A stretch of DNA of 64,000 bases, taken from Sansalvadorimonas sp965243775 (lineage in GTDB: Bacteria > Pseudomonadota > Gammaproteobacteria > Pseudomonadales > Endozoicomonadaceae). Position numbers and translations under genes: made by a program. The notes under the pieces were generated by a model. The model saw only the letters and a program-made list of their open reading frames with translations. It had not been told where the DNA came from and did no database searches. Below are positions 1 through 9,130 of the stretch, in pieces (the stretch's first letter is position 1; the number at the start of each line of letters is the position of its first letter). The DNA lies in contig CBDEWF010000053.1 of assembly GCA_965243775.1 (NCBI GenBank), forward strand, positions 1 through 64,000. The letters are read 5' to 3'.

Positions 1-117
1 CCTGCATCCTTGCTACTACTCTTGATGGCTTGGGCAGACAGATCTGAGCATATCTGAGGCGGTATAGATATTAGAGCTTTCCGGCACTAGTTTCCATTCG
101 GCTGGGTACCAAACCCT

Positions 118-987
118 GGTAGTGGGTCAAATGTGTGTTTTAGGGGGGATGTTGGTGGGTAGCCAATATGGGGTTCATTAGGGCAATATGCTTCGTTTTC
201 ACAATGACGTGTTCTACAGAAGTTCTCTGCCCAGGCTGCACCAGCTCTAATATCCGAAAATCAGGCCTCAGCCGGAATGGAGAACAACGTTACTCCTGTG
301 AAAATACAGACTGCAGTATGAAAACCTTCATGCTCAGATATCGCTACAAAGGCTGTATACCAGGCATTCACAAGCAGGTTCTAGATATGGCTATCAATGG
401 CAGCGGTATTCGAGATACCAGCCGAGTTCTTCAGATCAGCAAAGGTTGTGTGATCAGCAAGATCGCGAGTCAGGAGGGCAAGCTCATATCGGTCAATCCC
501 AACATTCCTCGGCTGCTGGGTGCCGAGGACGATATTGCAGTACACATTCTTCCGGCGTGTGATGCGGCCGAACTCGATGAGCAGTGGTCATTTGTCGGTA
601 GCAAGTCCAATCAGCGCTGGCTTTGGTATGCTGTTGATCATAAAACCAATACTGTTTTGGCCTACGTTTTCGGCAAAAGGAAAGACGAGATTTTTCGCAA
701 GCTGAAAGAGCTGCTGGAACCTTTTGGTATCGAGAAATTTTACACAGATGACTGGGGTGCTTATACAAGAAATCTCGATGAAGACAAGCACGAGGTGGGC
801 AAGAGAAACACGCAGAAGATAGAGCGAAAGAACCTGAGTTTCAGAACGTGGATCAAGCGTCTGGCCCGTAAGACTATCTGTTTTTCCAAGTTAGAAAAGA
901 TGCACGATATTGTCATCGGAATGCTGATTAACAAGGTCGAGTTCAGTAGGGATATTTACGCATGAAACACACATTTGACCCACTACC
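118..987 (+). mobile_element. Complete IS1-family insertion sequence
   Basis: An 870-bp element bounded by a perfect 23-bp terminal inverted repeat (118-140 and 965-987; the outer end reads GGTAGTGGGTCAAATG). It contains one transposase gene covering almost the whole interior. The flanking bases (accaaaccct on the left, catttcttct on the right) show no 8-9 bp direct repeat, so either the target duplication has been lost or one end was rearranged. The right end abuts an IS66 relic, so this is a small mobile-element cluster. Confidence 0.85.
204..965 (+). CDS. IS1-family transposase, single-frame InsAB type
   Basis: Transposase of the surrounding IS1 element. The N-terminal part has a zinc-binding segment (CPGCTSSN, then CENTDC) followed by a helix-turn-helix region (MAINGSGIRDTSRVLQIS), equivalent to InsA. 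The C-terminal part has the DDE catalytic core seen in InsB: DEQWSFVGSKSNQRW, then YTDDWGAY, then IERKNL and FSKLEKMHD. In classical IS1 these halves lie in two frames joined by programmed frameshifting; here they are one continuous frame. An in-frame ATG at 168 lies upstream, but the ATG at 204 fits the family N-terminus better. Family assignment is secure; activity is inferred from the intact frame and ends. Confidence 0.85.
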   Translation: MTCSTEVLCPGCTSSNIRKSGLSRNGEQRYSCENTDCSMKTFMLRYRYKGCIPGIHKQVLDMAINGSGIRDTSRVLQISKGCVISKIASQEGKLISVNPNIPRLLGAEDDIAVHILPACDAAELDEQWSFVGSKSNQRWLWYAVDHKTNTVLAYVFGKRKDEIFRKLKELLEPFGIEKFYTDDWGAYTRNLDEDKHEVGKRNTQKIERKNLSFRTWIKRLARKTICFSKLEKMHDIVIGMLINKVEFSRDIYA

Positions 988-1005
988 CATTTCTTCTCCA
1001 GATGA

Positions 1006-1438
1006 TTAGGTTACCGGCATGGAAGCCAACTCCCCGCCTTGTCCGATGATCCTGTTGTGGCAACCAGCAAGTATGTGTATATGGATGGTTTGCCCCTGTA
1101 CCGGCAGGAGCAGTTTGTGCTTTCCCGCCTGGGTGTTGATATTCAAACTCATCCGTTACTGTGATGAGGGCTACCTGCGTATGGATAACAACCTGGCAGA
1201 AAACGCGATCCGGCCTTTTGTAGTGGGGCGCAAGGCATGGCTGTTCAGCAACAGCCAAAAGGGAGCCGATGCCAGTGCCAATCTGTACAGCCTGATTGAA
1301 ACCGCCAAAGCTTGTGGTGTGGAACCCTATGCTTACCTGAAAGAGGTTTTTACCCAGTTGCCTTCCGTGAAATCTGTTGAAGATATTGAGCAGTTGCTTC
1401 CCTGGAATGTTCAGAGCATAGAAATCAACCGGGTTTAA
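1006..1438 (+). pseudogene. IS66-family transposase (TnpC) remnant
   Basis: Two separated pieces of an IS66 transposase survive. The first, in the frame beginning at 1006, reads SKYVYMDGLPLYRQEQF and matches the central part of TnpC; it runs into a stop near 1165. The second is in another frame (part of the open frame from 1019) and reads DEGYLRMDNNLAENAIRPF, then GRKAWLFSNSQKGA, matching the C-terminal catalytic part. The middle of the protein, roughly 200 residues by family comparison, is missing, so an internal deletion changed the frame. No IS66 ends or accessory tnpA/tnpB genes are visible. It is a dead fragment. Confidence 0.8.
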
Positions 1439-1495
1439 AATGGCCCCTGACTGTTCTGCTAACCTTTAAGGCCGGTTTGGTTCAGGGAAGCTGAC

Positions 1496-3265
1496 TTGTT
1501 TTCTGGATTGTTAAAGCCAATATACTTTTGCCTTGTCTTGGTCATTGCCACAGTTCAACCTGCCAGTTCAGGTACAAATAAGCAGGAGAGCTGCACTCTC
1601 GTTTTACCCGCAGGCGAAGGGGAGACAGAGATTCTCTCAACAGGAGCCATACGCACTCACGCCCCAGCGGCCCACCCACTGGATGATACTTACTGTGTGC
1701 CTGTTTCAGGTGAAGGTTTCGAATGTCGGGGCATTGAAAGTGCATCCCGAATAAGGGTGCCACACCTGGATGATGACACCCTCAAATTGAGTGCTCCAGG
1801 ATCAGCTTGCACAGCAACGTCCCGTTCAGGCACCCCGCCACCTGAAACAGATGAGGTGATCATTGAAAAAGAATCATGGGATCCACTTATGATGTCTCTC
1901 AATCCTGAGCTATTGGCCTGGGAAATTCATTGCCAGAGGGTGGTTAAAAAAGAACCCTCTGTTACCTCTTCCTTTGATAGTTATCCAGGTTACGACAGTC
2001 CTCTCACTCTGGAAGTGGAAATAGTGACGCAAAGTGAACAAGCTGCAGTATTCGGGAAGAAGCGCAACACCACCTGTGGCTGCGGCCTGACCTTTGATTC
2101 GGTGAGCCTTCTTAACTCCCACCGCCAGGGCAGCACGGATGCGCGCTGCAAGGGCAAGCTGAACACCACCTGTGGCTGCGGCCTGTCCTTTGATTCGGCG
2201 AGGCTTCTTGAATCCCACCGCCGGGGCAGCGCGGATGCGCGTTGCAAGGGCAAGCGCAACACCACCTGTGGCTGCGGCCTGTCCTTTGATTCGGTGAGCC
2301 TTCTTAACTCCCACCGCTTGGGCAGCACAAATGCGCGCTGCAAGGGCAAGCGCAACACCACCTGTGGCTGCGGCCTGTCCTTTGATTCGGTGAGCCTTCT
2401 TAACTCCCACCGCCAGGGCAGCACGGATGCGCGTTGCAAGGGCAAGGGCAAGCGCAACACCACCTGTGGCTGCGGCCTGTCCTTTGATTCGGCGAGGCTT
2501 CTTAACTCCCACCGCCAGGTCAGCACGGATGCGCGCTGCAAGGGCAAGCGTAACACCACCTGTGGCTGCGGCCTGTCCTTTGATTCGGTGAGGCTTCTTA
2601 CCTCCCACCGCCAGGGCAGCACGGATGCGCGCTGCAAGGGCAAGCGCAACACCACCTGTGGCTGCGGCCTGTCCTTTGATTCGGTGAACCTTTTTAACAC
2701 CCATCGCCGGGGTAGCACGGATGCGCGCTGCAAGGGCAAGCGCAACACCACCTGTGGCTGCGGCCTGTCCTTTGATTCGGTGAGCCTTCTTACCTCCCAC
2801 CGCCAGGGCGGCACGGATGCGCGTTGCAAGGGCAAGCAGAACACCGCCTGTGGCTGCGGCCTGTCCTTTGATTCGGCGAGGCTTCTTAACTCCCACCGCC
2901 AGAGCAGCACGGATGCGCGCTGCAAGGGCAAGCTGAACACCACCTGTGGCTGCGGCCTGTCCTTTGATTCGGTGAGCCTTCTTAACTCCCACCGCCTGGG
3001 CAGCACGGATGCGCGTTGCAAGGGCAAGCGCAACACCACCTGTGGCTGCGGCCTGTCCTTTGATTCGGTGAGCCTTCTTAACTCCCACCGCCTGGGCAGC
3101 ACGGATGCGCGTTGCAAGGGCAAGCGCAACACCACCTGTGGCTGCGGCCTGTCCTTTGATTCGGTGGGCCTTCTTAACTCCCACCGCCGGGGCAGCACGG
3201 ATGCGCGCTGCAAGGGCAAGCGGAACAAAAGCCGGGGCTACCTTCTCGCTTATGCCCCCACGTGA
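1496..3265 (+). CDS. Secreted protein with 12 tandem zinc-finger-like repeats
   Basis: A 589-residue protein. I do not recognise it as a named family. It starts with TTG (no ATG is available until far inside; an AGGGAAG stretch lies just upstream and an in-frame stop at 1460 closes the frame). The N-terminus is a signal peptide (hydrophobic FCLVLVIATVQ, likely cleavage after PASS). Residues about 30-188 are unique and acidic. Residues 189-574 are 12 nearly identical 32-residue units built on the pattern C-x-C-x12-H-x8-C (for example TCGCGLSFDSVSLLNSH ... DARC), with one unit carrying an extra Lys-Gly. The spacing of Cys, Phe, Leu and His resembles a C2H2 finger with a shortened first knuckle and a distant final ligand. 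Metal binding and an extracellular or host-targeted role are inferences. GC-rich repeat coding produces long antisense open frames, which are shadows. Confidence 0.7.
   Translation: MFSGLLKPIYFCLVLVIATVQPASSGTNKQESCTLVLPAGEGETEILSTGAIRTHAPAAHPLDDTYCVPVSGEGFECRGIESASRIRVPHLDDDTLKLSAPGSACTATSRSGTPPPETDEVIIEKESWDPLMMSLNPELLAWEIHCQRVVKKEPSVTSSFDSYPGYDSPLTLEVEIVTQSEQAAVFGKKRNTTCGCGLTFDSVSLLNSHRQGSTDARCKGKLNTTCGCGLSFDSARLLESHRRGSADARCKGKRNTTCGCGLSFDSVSLLNSHRLGSTNARCKGKRNTTCGCGLSFDSVSLLNSHRQGSTDARCKGKGKRNTTCGCGLSFDSARLLNSHRQVSTDARCKGKRNTTCGCGLSFDSVRLLTSHRQGSTDARCKGKRNTTCGCGLSFDSVNLFNTHRRGSTDARCKGKRNTTCGCGLSFDSVSLLTSHRQGGTDARCKGKQNTACGCGLSFDSARLLNSHRQSSTDARCKGKLNTTCGCGLSFDSVSLLNSHRLGSTDARCKGKRNTTCGCGLSFDSVSLLNSHRLGSTDARCKGKRNTTCGCGLSFDSVGLLNSHRRGSTDARCKGKRNKSRGYLLAYAPT
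2060..3217 (+). repeat. Twelve 96-bp tandem repeats (zinc-finger-like units)
   Basis: Twelve consecutive copies of a 96-bp unit, one with a 6-bp insertion near 2447, giving 1158 bp. Copies differ by only a few bases, mostly at codons for residues in the Ser-Leu-Leu and His-Arg-x-Gly parts, while Cys and His codons are invariant. Such near-identity implies recent expansion or ongoing homogenisation by recombination, and copy number is likely to vary between strains. Confidence 0.9.
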
Positions 3266-3306
3266 AAGGGAAAGACTACGTTTTGGGGTGAGGTCATTAT
3301 TACAGG

Positions 3307-3334
3307 AATGGAGCCTCAGGGAATAGGCTCCATT
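3307..3334 (+). terminator. Stem-loop after the repeat-protein gene
   Basis: A perfect 10-bp stem (AATGGAGCCT / AGGCTCCATT) with an 8-base loop, 40 bases after the repeat-protein stop. It lacks a clear T-run, so it may be a weak terminator or a transcript-end structure. The remaining sequence to 3536 shows no gene. Confidence 0.45.
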
Positions 3335-3536
3335 CTGTCCGGTATAAGTACCCAGTCATATAATTCAAGGCTGTGTTCACAATAGATGTTGGTAAACTTT
3401 CAAAGCCCTGTAGTGGCGCGGGTTCCATTGATTATTATAATTCCATGAAAAGCAAAGCTTCACGCAGGATTCAGAAAAACACCAACATGTGCTGCTAACA
3501 CAGCCTAATTCAATATGTTCAGATACTTAACTACGG

Positions 3537-4388
3537 TTATTGACTTATTGCCTGCCCCATTTGAACCGGCATCTCGGTGGTCAGCTTTTCCGCCCACTCA
3601 ACCTGATCCTTGCCAAACAGAACAATGGCTGTTGAACCCAGTTTAAACCGGCCCATTTCCTCACCACGCTCCAGTTTGATTTCCTTGTGGCTTTCTTGTG
3701 AATAATCAAGCGTTTTCACTTTACGTTTATGGGGAGTGACCAGCCCTGCCCAGGTTGTTTCAATGCTGGCAACAATCATGGCACCAACCAGGATGACGGC
3801 CATTGGCCCTTTTTCAGTATCAAATATGCAGACGACACGTTCATTACGGGCAAACAGACGGGGAACATTTTCAGCCGTGGTCTGGTTTACGGAGAACAGG
3901 CGACCGGGAACATGAATCATCTTGCGCAGGGTGCCGCCAAAGGGCATATGTACACGGTGATAATCACTGGGTGAAAGATAGATAGTGGCAAATTTGCCAT
4001 CCTGAAACTCACTGGCCAGGTCGTGATCGCCGCCAATCAGTTCCGTCAGGCTGTAATCGTGACCCTTGGCCTGAAAGATGCGTCCATATTTGATATCTCC
4101 CAGCTGGCTGACAGCACCGTCTGCAGGACAGACAATAGTATTCCTGTTTTCCGGCAGTGGGCGGGAGCCTTCTTTCAGGGGACGGGTGAAGAAATCGTTG
4201 AAAGATGTATAAGCCTCAGGATTTTCTTCAATGGCTTCGCTCATATCAACATTGTATTGCTGTACAAACCAGTTGGTCAGCGGATTCTTGATAGAGGGCC
4301 ATGGGCTTTCTGTCACTAGGCCCACCAGACGGGAAAGCAGGTGGTGGGGAAGGATGTACTGGAGCCCGATAAAAAGTTGATCTTTCAC
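3537..4388 (-). CDS. psd: Phosphatidylserine decarboxylase proenzyme
   Basis: Converts phosphatidylserine to phosphatidylethanolamine at the inner membrane. The 283-residue length is normal for the bacterial type-I enzyme. The signature self-cleavage motif LGST lies near the C-terminus (FKLGSTAIVLFG); cleavage before the serine creates the pyruvoyl cofactor on the small alpha chain. Other family blocks are FNDFFTRPLKEGSRP, DGAVSQLG and SPSDYHRVHMPFGG. The start is GTG at 4388. It is the second gene of a minus-strand pair with rhdA (30-bp gap), the same order as in Pseudomonas aeruginosa. Confidence 0.97.
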   Translation of the reverse strand: MKDQLFIGLQYILPHHLLSRLVGLVTESPWPSIKNPLTNWFVQQYNVDMSEAIEENPEAYTSFNDFFTRPLKEGSRPLPENRNTIVCPADGAVSQLGDIKYGRIFQAKGHDYSLTELIGGDHDLASEFQDGKFATIYLSPSDYHRVHMPFGGTLRKMIHVPGRLFSVNQTTAENVPRLFARNERVVCIFDTEKGPMAVILVGAMIVASIETTWAGLVTPHKRKVKTLDYSQESHKEIKLERGEEMGRFKLGSTAIVLFGKDQVEWAEKLTTEMPVQMGQAISQ

Positions 4389-4418
4389 TGTTTGGAGTCT
4401 TCTATTTTTCAGCTGACA

Positions 4419-5240
4419 TCAATCAGCCAAGGTAATTGGAGTATCGGTGCGATTGCCCCATTCGGACCATGAGCCGTCATAGGCGCGAATGTTTTTGTAT
4501 CCCAGAACTCGCCCTGCAAGATAGGTGAATCCTGAGCGGTGATGGGTCTGGCAGTGGGTGATGATGTCTCTGTCTCTACCCAAACCAAGGGATTCCAGTA
4601 TCTCGGCAAAGTCACTGCGCATGCGGTAATGGCGTTCAGCATCCATTCCCTGGGTCCACTCGAAGTTGACTGCTCCGGGAATATGGCCCGCTCTGGCAGC
4701 CAGCTGTGTGTTGCCATTGTACTCTGACGGAGAGCGGGCGTCCCAGATAACAATGCCTTGGTCAAGTTCTGCCAGAATATCTTCTGCTGTTGCCCGAACG
4801 TTCGGGTTTACGATGCTAAGGTTTACTTCAGAATATTCTGGAAAAACCGGCTCTTTCTGCAAAGACCGTTTTTCCGCAACCCAGGCATGCAGCCCACCAT
4901 TCAGGTAAGCCATTTTTTTGTGTCCGAGAATATCCAGGGTCCAGATGAGGCGCCCAGCCCAGCCCCCACCTTCATCATCATAAACCACGATACGCTTGTT
5001 ACTCTGGTAGCCAATGCGGCTGAACAGGGCATTCAGCTGATCCAGGGAGGGCAGAGTACCTGTGGCAGGAGGAATTCCTGAAACCAGTTCAGAAGGCGCA
5101 ATATGAACGGCTCCTGGCAGATGAATCTGCTGGTGGGCAGCCGGATTGCTGACATCAATAATCATCAGATCCTTTGCTCCAAGCTGCTCAGCCAGCTGGG
5201 CAGGTTCGAGCAGTTCAACAGGGGGGAGTTCATTACTCAT
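4419..5240 (-). CDS. rhdA: Thiosulfate sulfurtransferase (rhodanese), RhdA type
   Basis: Two rhodanese domains. The N-terminal domain is catalytically inactive; the C-terminal domain carries the active-site loop HCQTHHRSG, with the cysteine that takes up sulfane sulfur. The CQTHHRS loop is diagnostic of Azotobacter RhdA-type enzymes rather than E. coli SseA. The ATG at 5240 (MSNELPPVELL) is preferred over the longer frame because it matches the family N-terminus; the protein is then 273 residues. It transfers sulfur from thiosulfate to cyanide or protein thiols in the cytoplasm. Its co-directional position upstream of psd is conserved in pseudomonads. Confidence 0.93.
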   Translation of the reverse strand: MSNELPPVELLEPAQLAEQLGAKDLMIIDVSNPAAHQQIHLPGAVHIAPSELVSGIPPATGTLPSLDQLNALFSRIGYQSNKRIVVYDDEGGGWAGRLIWTLDILGHKKMAYLNGGLHAWVAEKRSLQKEPVFPEYSEVNLSIVNPNVRATAEDILAELDQGIVIWDARSPSEYNGNTQLAARAGHIPGAVNFEWTQGMDAERHYRMRSDFAEILESLGLGRDRDIITHCQTHHRSGFTYLAGRVLGYKNIRAYDGSWSEWGNRTDTPITLAD

Positions 5241-5409
5241 TGTTATAGTCCCGGCAAGGTTATAGCTCCGGCAAGATTTCTGACTGTCACATCTGTAAGA
5301 GAAACTGCATTGTACTTGAGGTTTATAGGGTTGCCTATTCTCGGTTCTGGCTGGCAAGAGCCGTGAGATGAGCTATTACTTTGTCGTTAAGTTGTACAGA
5401 GGTACTGGT

Positions 5410-6531
5410 ATGAGATCGATACTGCTGGCTTTGTTGGTTTTTGCCAGCTGCCTGGTCAGAGCTGATGCTTGGCTGGTAGCTGTCCTGAGTGGTAATGCCC
5501 GGGCCGATGCCTGGCTGGCTCCCCTCTCTGGTACAGAGGAGCCACAGGCTCTCTTACATGAGGTTGCAGATATCAAAACCGATGCGGAATTTCTTGGTTA
5601 TACCGGTAATATTGCTTTCAACCATTTTCAGATAGCCGATCATTCTGCCGGCCTGCTCACAGACAAACTTTTGAGCAAACTCCTTCCTCAGGTCGAAAGA
5701 CTCAGGGAGAAAGGCATTCTGGGAGAGTCGCCGGAGTTTTCTTTTCTTTATGCTATTGCCGGTCTGGATGCTGTTGATGGCATGGCGGATGGCTACAGCT
5801 CACCGGATGGAAGACAGGCTCTCAGCATTTATGAAGGTCTTGTCGATGAACAATTTCGCAACCATGGACTGACTCTCGGGGCTCTTGTTAACGCCCATGA
5901 TGGAGCACTATTGCTTGAGGCAGTAAAGGGGCAAGAGATGGATACCCATGTCATCATTTATGACGACACTTATGGGGAAGGCTATCTGGTTCGTGAAGGT
6001 ACCGTGGTAAAACAGAAAGCCGCTTTTGCTGGAACAATACCTGCCGGTGGCTTCTATCAGCTGGGGTATGAAGGTGGAGAGCTGCTTACCAGTGAGAATG
6101 GCGGTGCCGAGAGGCTGTCCCTTTTGGTCAGGGAATTCTGGAAAAAACAGAATGTTAGTTATACACCTGAAGACATTCGTAAGCGTTATTCAAGCACCAA
6201 TCGCAATGAGCTTGGTGGTGTTATGTCCCGGCTGATTCAGGACAAGGAAGCCTTTCTGCGTCCTGAGTTTACCCAGACAGTTGATAGTCTTGTTGACCTG
6301 TCTAATCAGTTCATCTGTCCTTACGCAAAAACAGTTCCTGTAAAAATTATTGGGTTTTACAGTGAGGCCCTCCAGGCAGATCAGCAAATATTACAGGGGC
6401 GGTTTTCCCGCCTGACAGAAGGGAAACTGGTTCCAGAGCTGATCACAGGCGAAAGGCTTGATAAGGCGCTCGTCAGTGCGGCTGTCCGGGTCTATAAACA
6501 GGTTATGAAAGCCCGTTATGGCTGGGAGTGA
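5410..6531 (+). CDS. Secreted protein of unknown function, paralogue A
   Basis: About 373 residues from the ATG at 5410, which gives a clean signal peptide (MRSILLALLVFASCLVRADA); an earlier start at 5368 is less likely. Just after the cleavage region a short segment is duplicated (RADAWLVAVLSG, then RADAWLAPLSG). I do not recognise a domain. The stretch around VIIYDDTYGEGYLVREG ... PAGGFYQLGYEGGE aligns by eye with VIHTTTIGQPYLMKDGRAV ... KGGVFQIGQEFQ in the convergent gene at 6516-7904, suggesting divergent paralogues. Its last 16 bases overlap the end of that gene. It is divergent from rhdA. Periplasmic or extracellular location is inferred. Confidence 0.6.
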   Translation: MRSILLALLVFASCLVRADAWLVAVLSGNARADAWLAPLSGTEEPQALLHEVADIKTDAEFLGYTGNIAFNHFQIADHSAGLLTDKLLSKLLPQVERLREKGILGESPEFSFLYAIAGLDAVDGMADGYSSPDGRQALSIYEGLVDEQFRNHGLTLGALVNAHDGALLLEAVKGQEMDTHVIIYDDTYGEGYLVREGTVVKQKAAFAGTIPAGGFYQLGYEGGELLTSENGGAERLSLLVREFWKKQNVSYTPEDIRKRYSSTNRNELGGVMSRLIQDKEAFLRPEFTQTVDSLVDLSNQFICPYAKTVPVKIIGFYSEALQADQQILQGRFSRLTEGKLVPELITGERLDKALVSAAVRVYKQVMKARYGWE

Positions 6532-7904
6532 TCCAGCAGTCTGATTGAAGCCTGGTGCTGGAATTTGGCAAATTTGCTGACAGGCAGGATGGAGACATTA
6601 TGGACAATGTTCCCAGCCTTGTTTTCTATCCATGCCTGCATTGCTTCTTGGCTACTTAAATCTGCTCTTTTGGCGATGGCTGATTTCTGCCAGTCTCCAG
6701 AGCCAGGGTGGGTTTCTCCAATAACTTCCCAGGCAGTTGATGTATATGTACTCAGGCTGGGGAACAAGATATCTGTTTCCTCACCCACAATAATGATATG
6801 GGGGTACTGCCCTTCAAACAGAAATTCATTGCGGGCATAAAGAGCCAAAGTCAACTGGATAAAAGCTTTCCTTGCTTTTACAACCATGGGGGCAGCAATT
6901 CGCAGGGCATGCTGGTAGGCAGAACTATTAGTATTCAGACCGTTTTTACCGAGTGTTTCCCGGTTAATTTCCATAGCCGTTTCGCCAACCATACGACCGA
7001 AGTTGTTATAGCCTTTTCCCTGCTTAAGGCGCATGAAATAAGCCTGCTGTCCCAGCGGATGATTATGGCTGCGTGGATCGTGTTGTATGACATCAACCAA
7101 GGAGGAGCTCTCTGTTACCTTGAGAAAGGATTGGAACTCCTGACCAATCTGGAAGACCCCTCCCTTCTTTGCCATGGCTGGTGGCACCCATCCGGCGAGA
7201 GGAACGGCCCGGCCATCTTTCATCAGGTATGGCTGGCCGATGGTCGTTGTATGAATCACTATGGCAGGCTGTCCCGGTCTGGTCTTGTTTAGTTGTTTGC
7301 CATGGGACCAGGCCATGGCGTTGATCAGGTGAGTATCCTGTTCCACGATCAATTGAATCTTGGGTGATAGTGAAGGCCTGTGCAGTTGTGTTTTCACTTC
7401 AAAGGCAAAGACGCACTGATAGAAATCCCTGCGGTTCAGTTCTGGAACATAGCATTGGGATTTTTGCTCATCGCTCAGAAAAGATGCAATTGACTGATCC
7501 GGAACCGGCAATGTCTCTGCTTTATCTGCCCCGGCCGCAGAGATATAAACCTGCAGAGGCGGATCCATCAACTGCCTGCGGGTCATCATTTCGTTAAGGA
7601 GGTGGGGAGCAGCTTCCCTGAGAATCGTGCGAAAGAACTTCAGTGGGGAGTTATTGAAAACCAGATTGGGTGGGTCGCCATAGAGATCAGTGTGGTCCCA
7701 AGTATTGATAGTTAGCTCATAAAGAGAAGATTGTGAGTTGCTCAGGCCAAAGGTCAGATGAACTCCGGCGTTGGTCATATAAACGCTGAGGACTGGGTTT
7801 GCCTGTTCATCGGCATAGGCCCTGGACATGGGCACGCACAGCAGAAGCAGGCCGGCAAGACCCAGTGACACAAGAATAATAGAACGTACCCAACCTGAAA
7901 ACAT
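6516..7904 (-). CDS. Secreted protein of unknown function, paralogue B
   Basis: 462 residues from an ATG at 7904, with a strong N-terminal signal or anchor (SIILVSLGLAGLLLLCVPM, then SRAYADEQ, a plausible signal-peptidase site). No domain is recognised. A central segment containing YLMKDGRAVPLAGW and KKGGVFQIGQEF resembles the convergent gene at 5410-6531, so the pair may have arisen by inverted duplication. The C-terminal half contains PMVVKARKAFIQLTLALYARNEF and a hydrophobic strand PHIIIVGEETD. The two genes overlap tail to tail by 16 bases. Confidence 0.6.
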   Translation of the reverse strand: MFSGWVRSIILVSLGLAGLLLLCVPMSRAYADEQANPVLSVYMTNAGVHLTFGLSNSQSSLYELTINTWDHTDLYGDPPNLVFNNSPLKFFRTILREAAPHLLNEMMTRRQLMDPPLQVYISAAGADKAETLPVPDQSIASFLSDEQKSQCYVPELNRRDFYQCVFAFEVKTQLHRPSLSPKIQLIVEQDTHLINAMAWSHGKQLNKTRPGQPAIVIHTTTIGQPYLMKDGRAVPLAGWVPPAMAKKGGVFQIGQEFQSFLKVTESSSLVDVIQHDPRSHNHPLGQQAYFMRLKQGKGYNNFGRMVGETAMEINRETLGKNGLNTNSSAYQHALRIAAPMVVKARKAFIQLTLALYARNEFLFEGQYPHIIIVGEETDILFPSLSTYTSTAWEVIGETHPGSGDWQKSAIAKRADLSSQEAMQAWIENKAGNIVHNVSILPVSKFAKFQHQASIRLLDHSQP

Positions 7905-8001
7905 ACGGCATCTCCCTGAAACAGCCCGAAAAACATTGAGGTCATCAGCTTTGACAACCTCAAGGGAAAATGGTTTTCGAGTGGGAGATTAGTCCTTGGG
8001 C

Positions 8002-9021
8002 CTAGTCTTCGCTGAGAGATGAGAGAATATGGCGGTAGGAATTCATTCTGGCAGGCAGGATTTCACCTTTCTCAAGGGCTTCCAGCAGGGCACAGCCGGG
8101 TTCCTGTTCGTGGCGACAATCCCGGAAACGGCAGTATCCGGGCAGGTTTCTCAGTTCCCGGAAGCCGTTGATAACATCCTCTGGATCCATGTGCCAGAGG
8201 CCAAATTCCCGAATTCCCGGGGAGTCGATCAGGGAGCCGCCCTCAGGAAAATGGAATAATTTTGCAGATGTAGTTGTATGGGTTCCCTTACCAGTTTGTT
8301 CGGATAGCTCACCAACTTTGGTATCCACATCTGGCAGAAGTACGTTGACCAGGGATGATTTTCCTACTCCAGACTGGCCGACAAATACGCTGGTGTGGTC
8401 TTTCAGCAAAGATTTGATATCGTCGAGGCCATGTTCCAGCTTGGTGGAAGCCGTTAGAACCTTATAGCCAAGATCCCGATAAACCTGCATAAGGTCTTCC
8501 AGTTCCCGACGGTTTTCGTCATTAATCAGGTCGGTTTTGTTTAGTAGCAGTACAGGTTCTATATCAACAGCCTCTGCAGCAACCAGATATCGGTCGATAA
8601 GATTAGGGTGGGCTTTGGGCTTGGGAGCGACGACCAGAACGATATAGTCGATATTGGCAGCTACAGGTTTGATTCTTCCGTGGTTGTCAGGGCGACATAA
8701 TTCGCTGGTACGGGGCTGCTGGGCTACAACAACACCGATATCGTCCTTGCCGGGACGCCAGATAATGCGGTCTCCGGTTACCAAGGGGGGAAGGTTGGCC
8801 CGCAGATGGCAGCGATAAAGGGAGCCTGGTTCGGAAGGTCGCTCAATATCCAGCTGAACGCCATAGTGAGCAATAACCAGTCCTTCTTCTTCGGGACCGA
8901 GTTCACTGGTATTGAGCTGTTCCTGGATTTTGCCCTCCCGGCGTTTGGCTCTGGCGGCGCGTTCTTCCTGGATTTTCTGGATGCGCCAGTTCTGGCGCCG
9001 GTTCAGTTTGCGTTTAGCCAT
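8002..9021 (-). CDS. rsgA: Ribosome small-subunit GTPase RsgA
   Basis: Circularly permuted GTPase that acts in late 30S subunit maturation. An N-terminal OB-fold (residues about 45-105) is followed by the GTPase in permuted order: NKTD (G4), then the P-loop GQSGVGKSSL (G1), then DSPG (G3). The C-terminal zinc-binding segment CRFRDCRHEQEPGC has the expected Cys-Cys-His-Cys ligands. Length 339 is typical. It is divergent from orn with about 110 bp between starts, the standard arrangement in pseudomonads. No motAB genes are present on its other side, unlike in P. aeruginosa. Confidence 0.97.
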   Translation of the reverse strand: MAKRKLNRRQNWRIQKIQEERAARAKRREGKIQEQLNTSELGPEEEGLVIAHYGVQLDIERPSEPGSLYRCHLRANLPPLVTGDRIIWRPGKDDIGVVVAQQPRTSELCRPDNHGRIKPVAANIDYIVLVVAPKPKAHPNLIDRYLVAAEAVDIEPVLLLNKTDLINDENRRELEDLMQVYRDLGYKVLTASTKLEHGLDDIKSLLKDHTSVFVGQSGVGKSSLVNVLLPDVDTKVGELSEQTGKGTHTTTSAKLFHFPEGGSLIDSPGIREFGLWHMDPEDVINGFRELRNLPGYCRFRDCRHEQEPGCALLEALEKGEILPARMNSYRHILSSLSED

Positions 9022-9130
9022 GAAAAACGTAGTACCGGAAGGGAGTGTGAGGTTTGCAAGACATTATCCGACCAGATTATGATGACAGATGAAATTTGAA
9101 TCAACATAAGTTGTAACAGGCAGCCCTATT

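Noticed and set aside
1910..3228. Two long minus-strand frames (412 and 424 codons) opposite the zinc-finger repeats
   Set aside because: They arise because the 96-bp repeat lacks stops in other frames; the plus frame has the signal peptide and invariant Cys/His.
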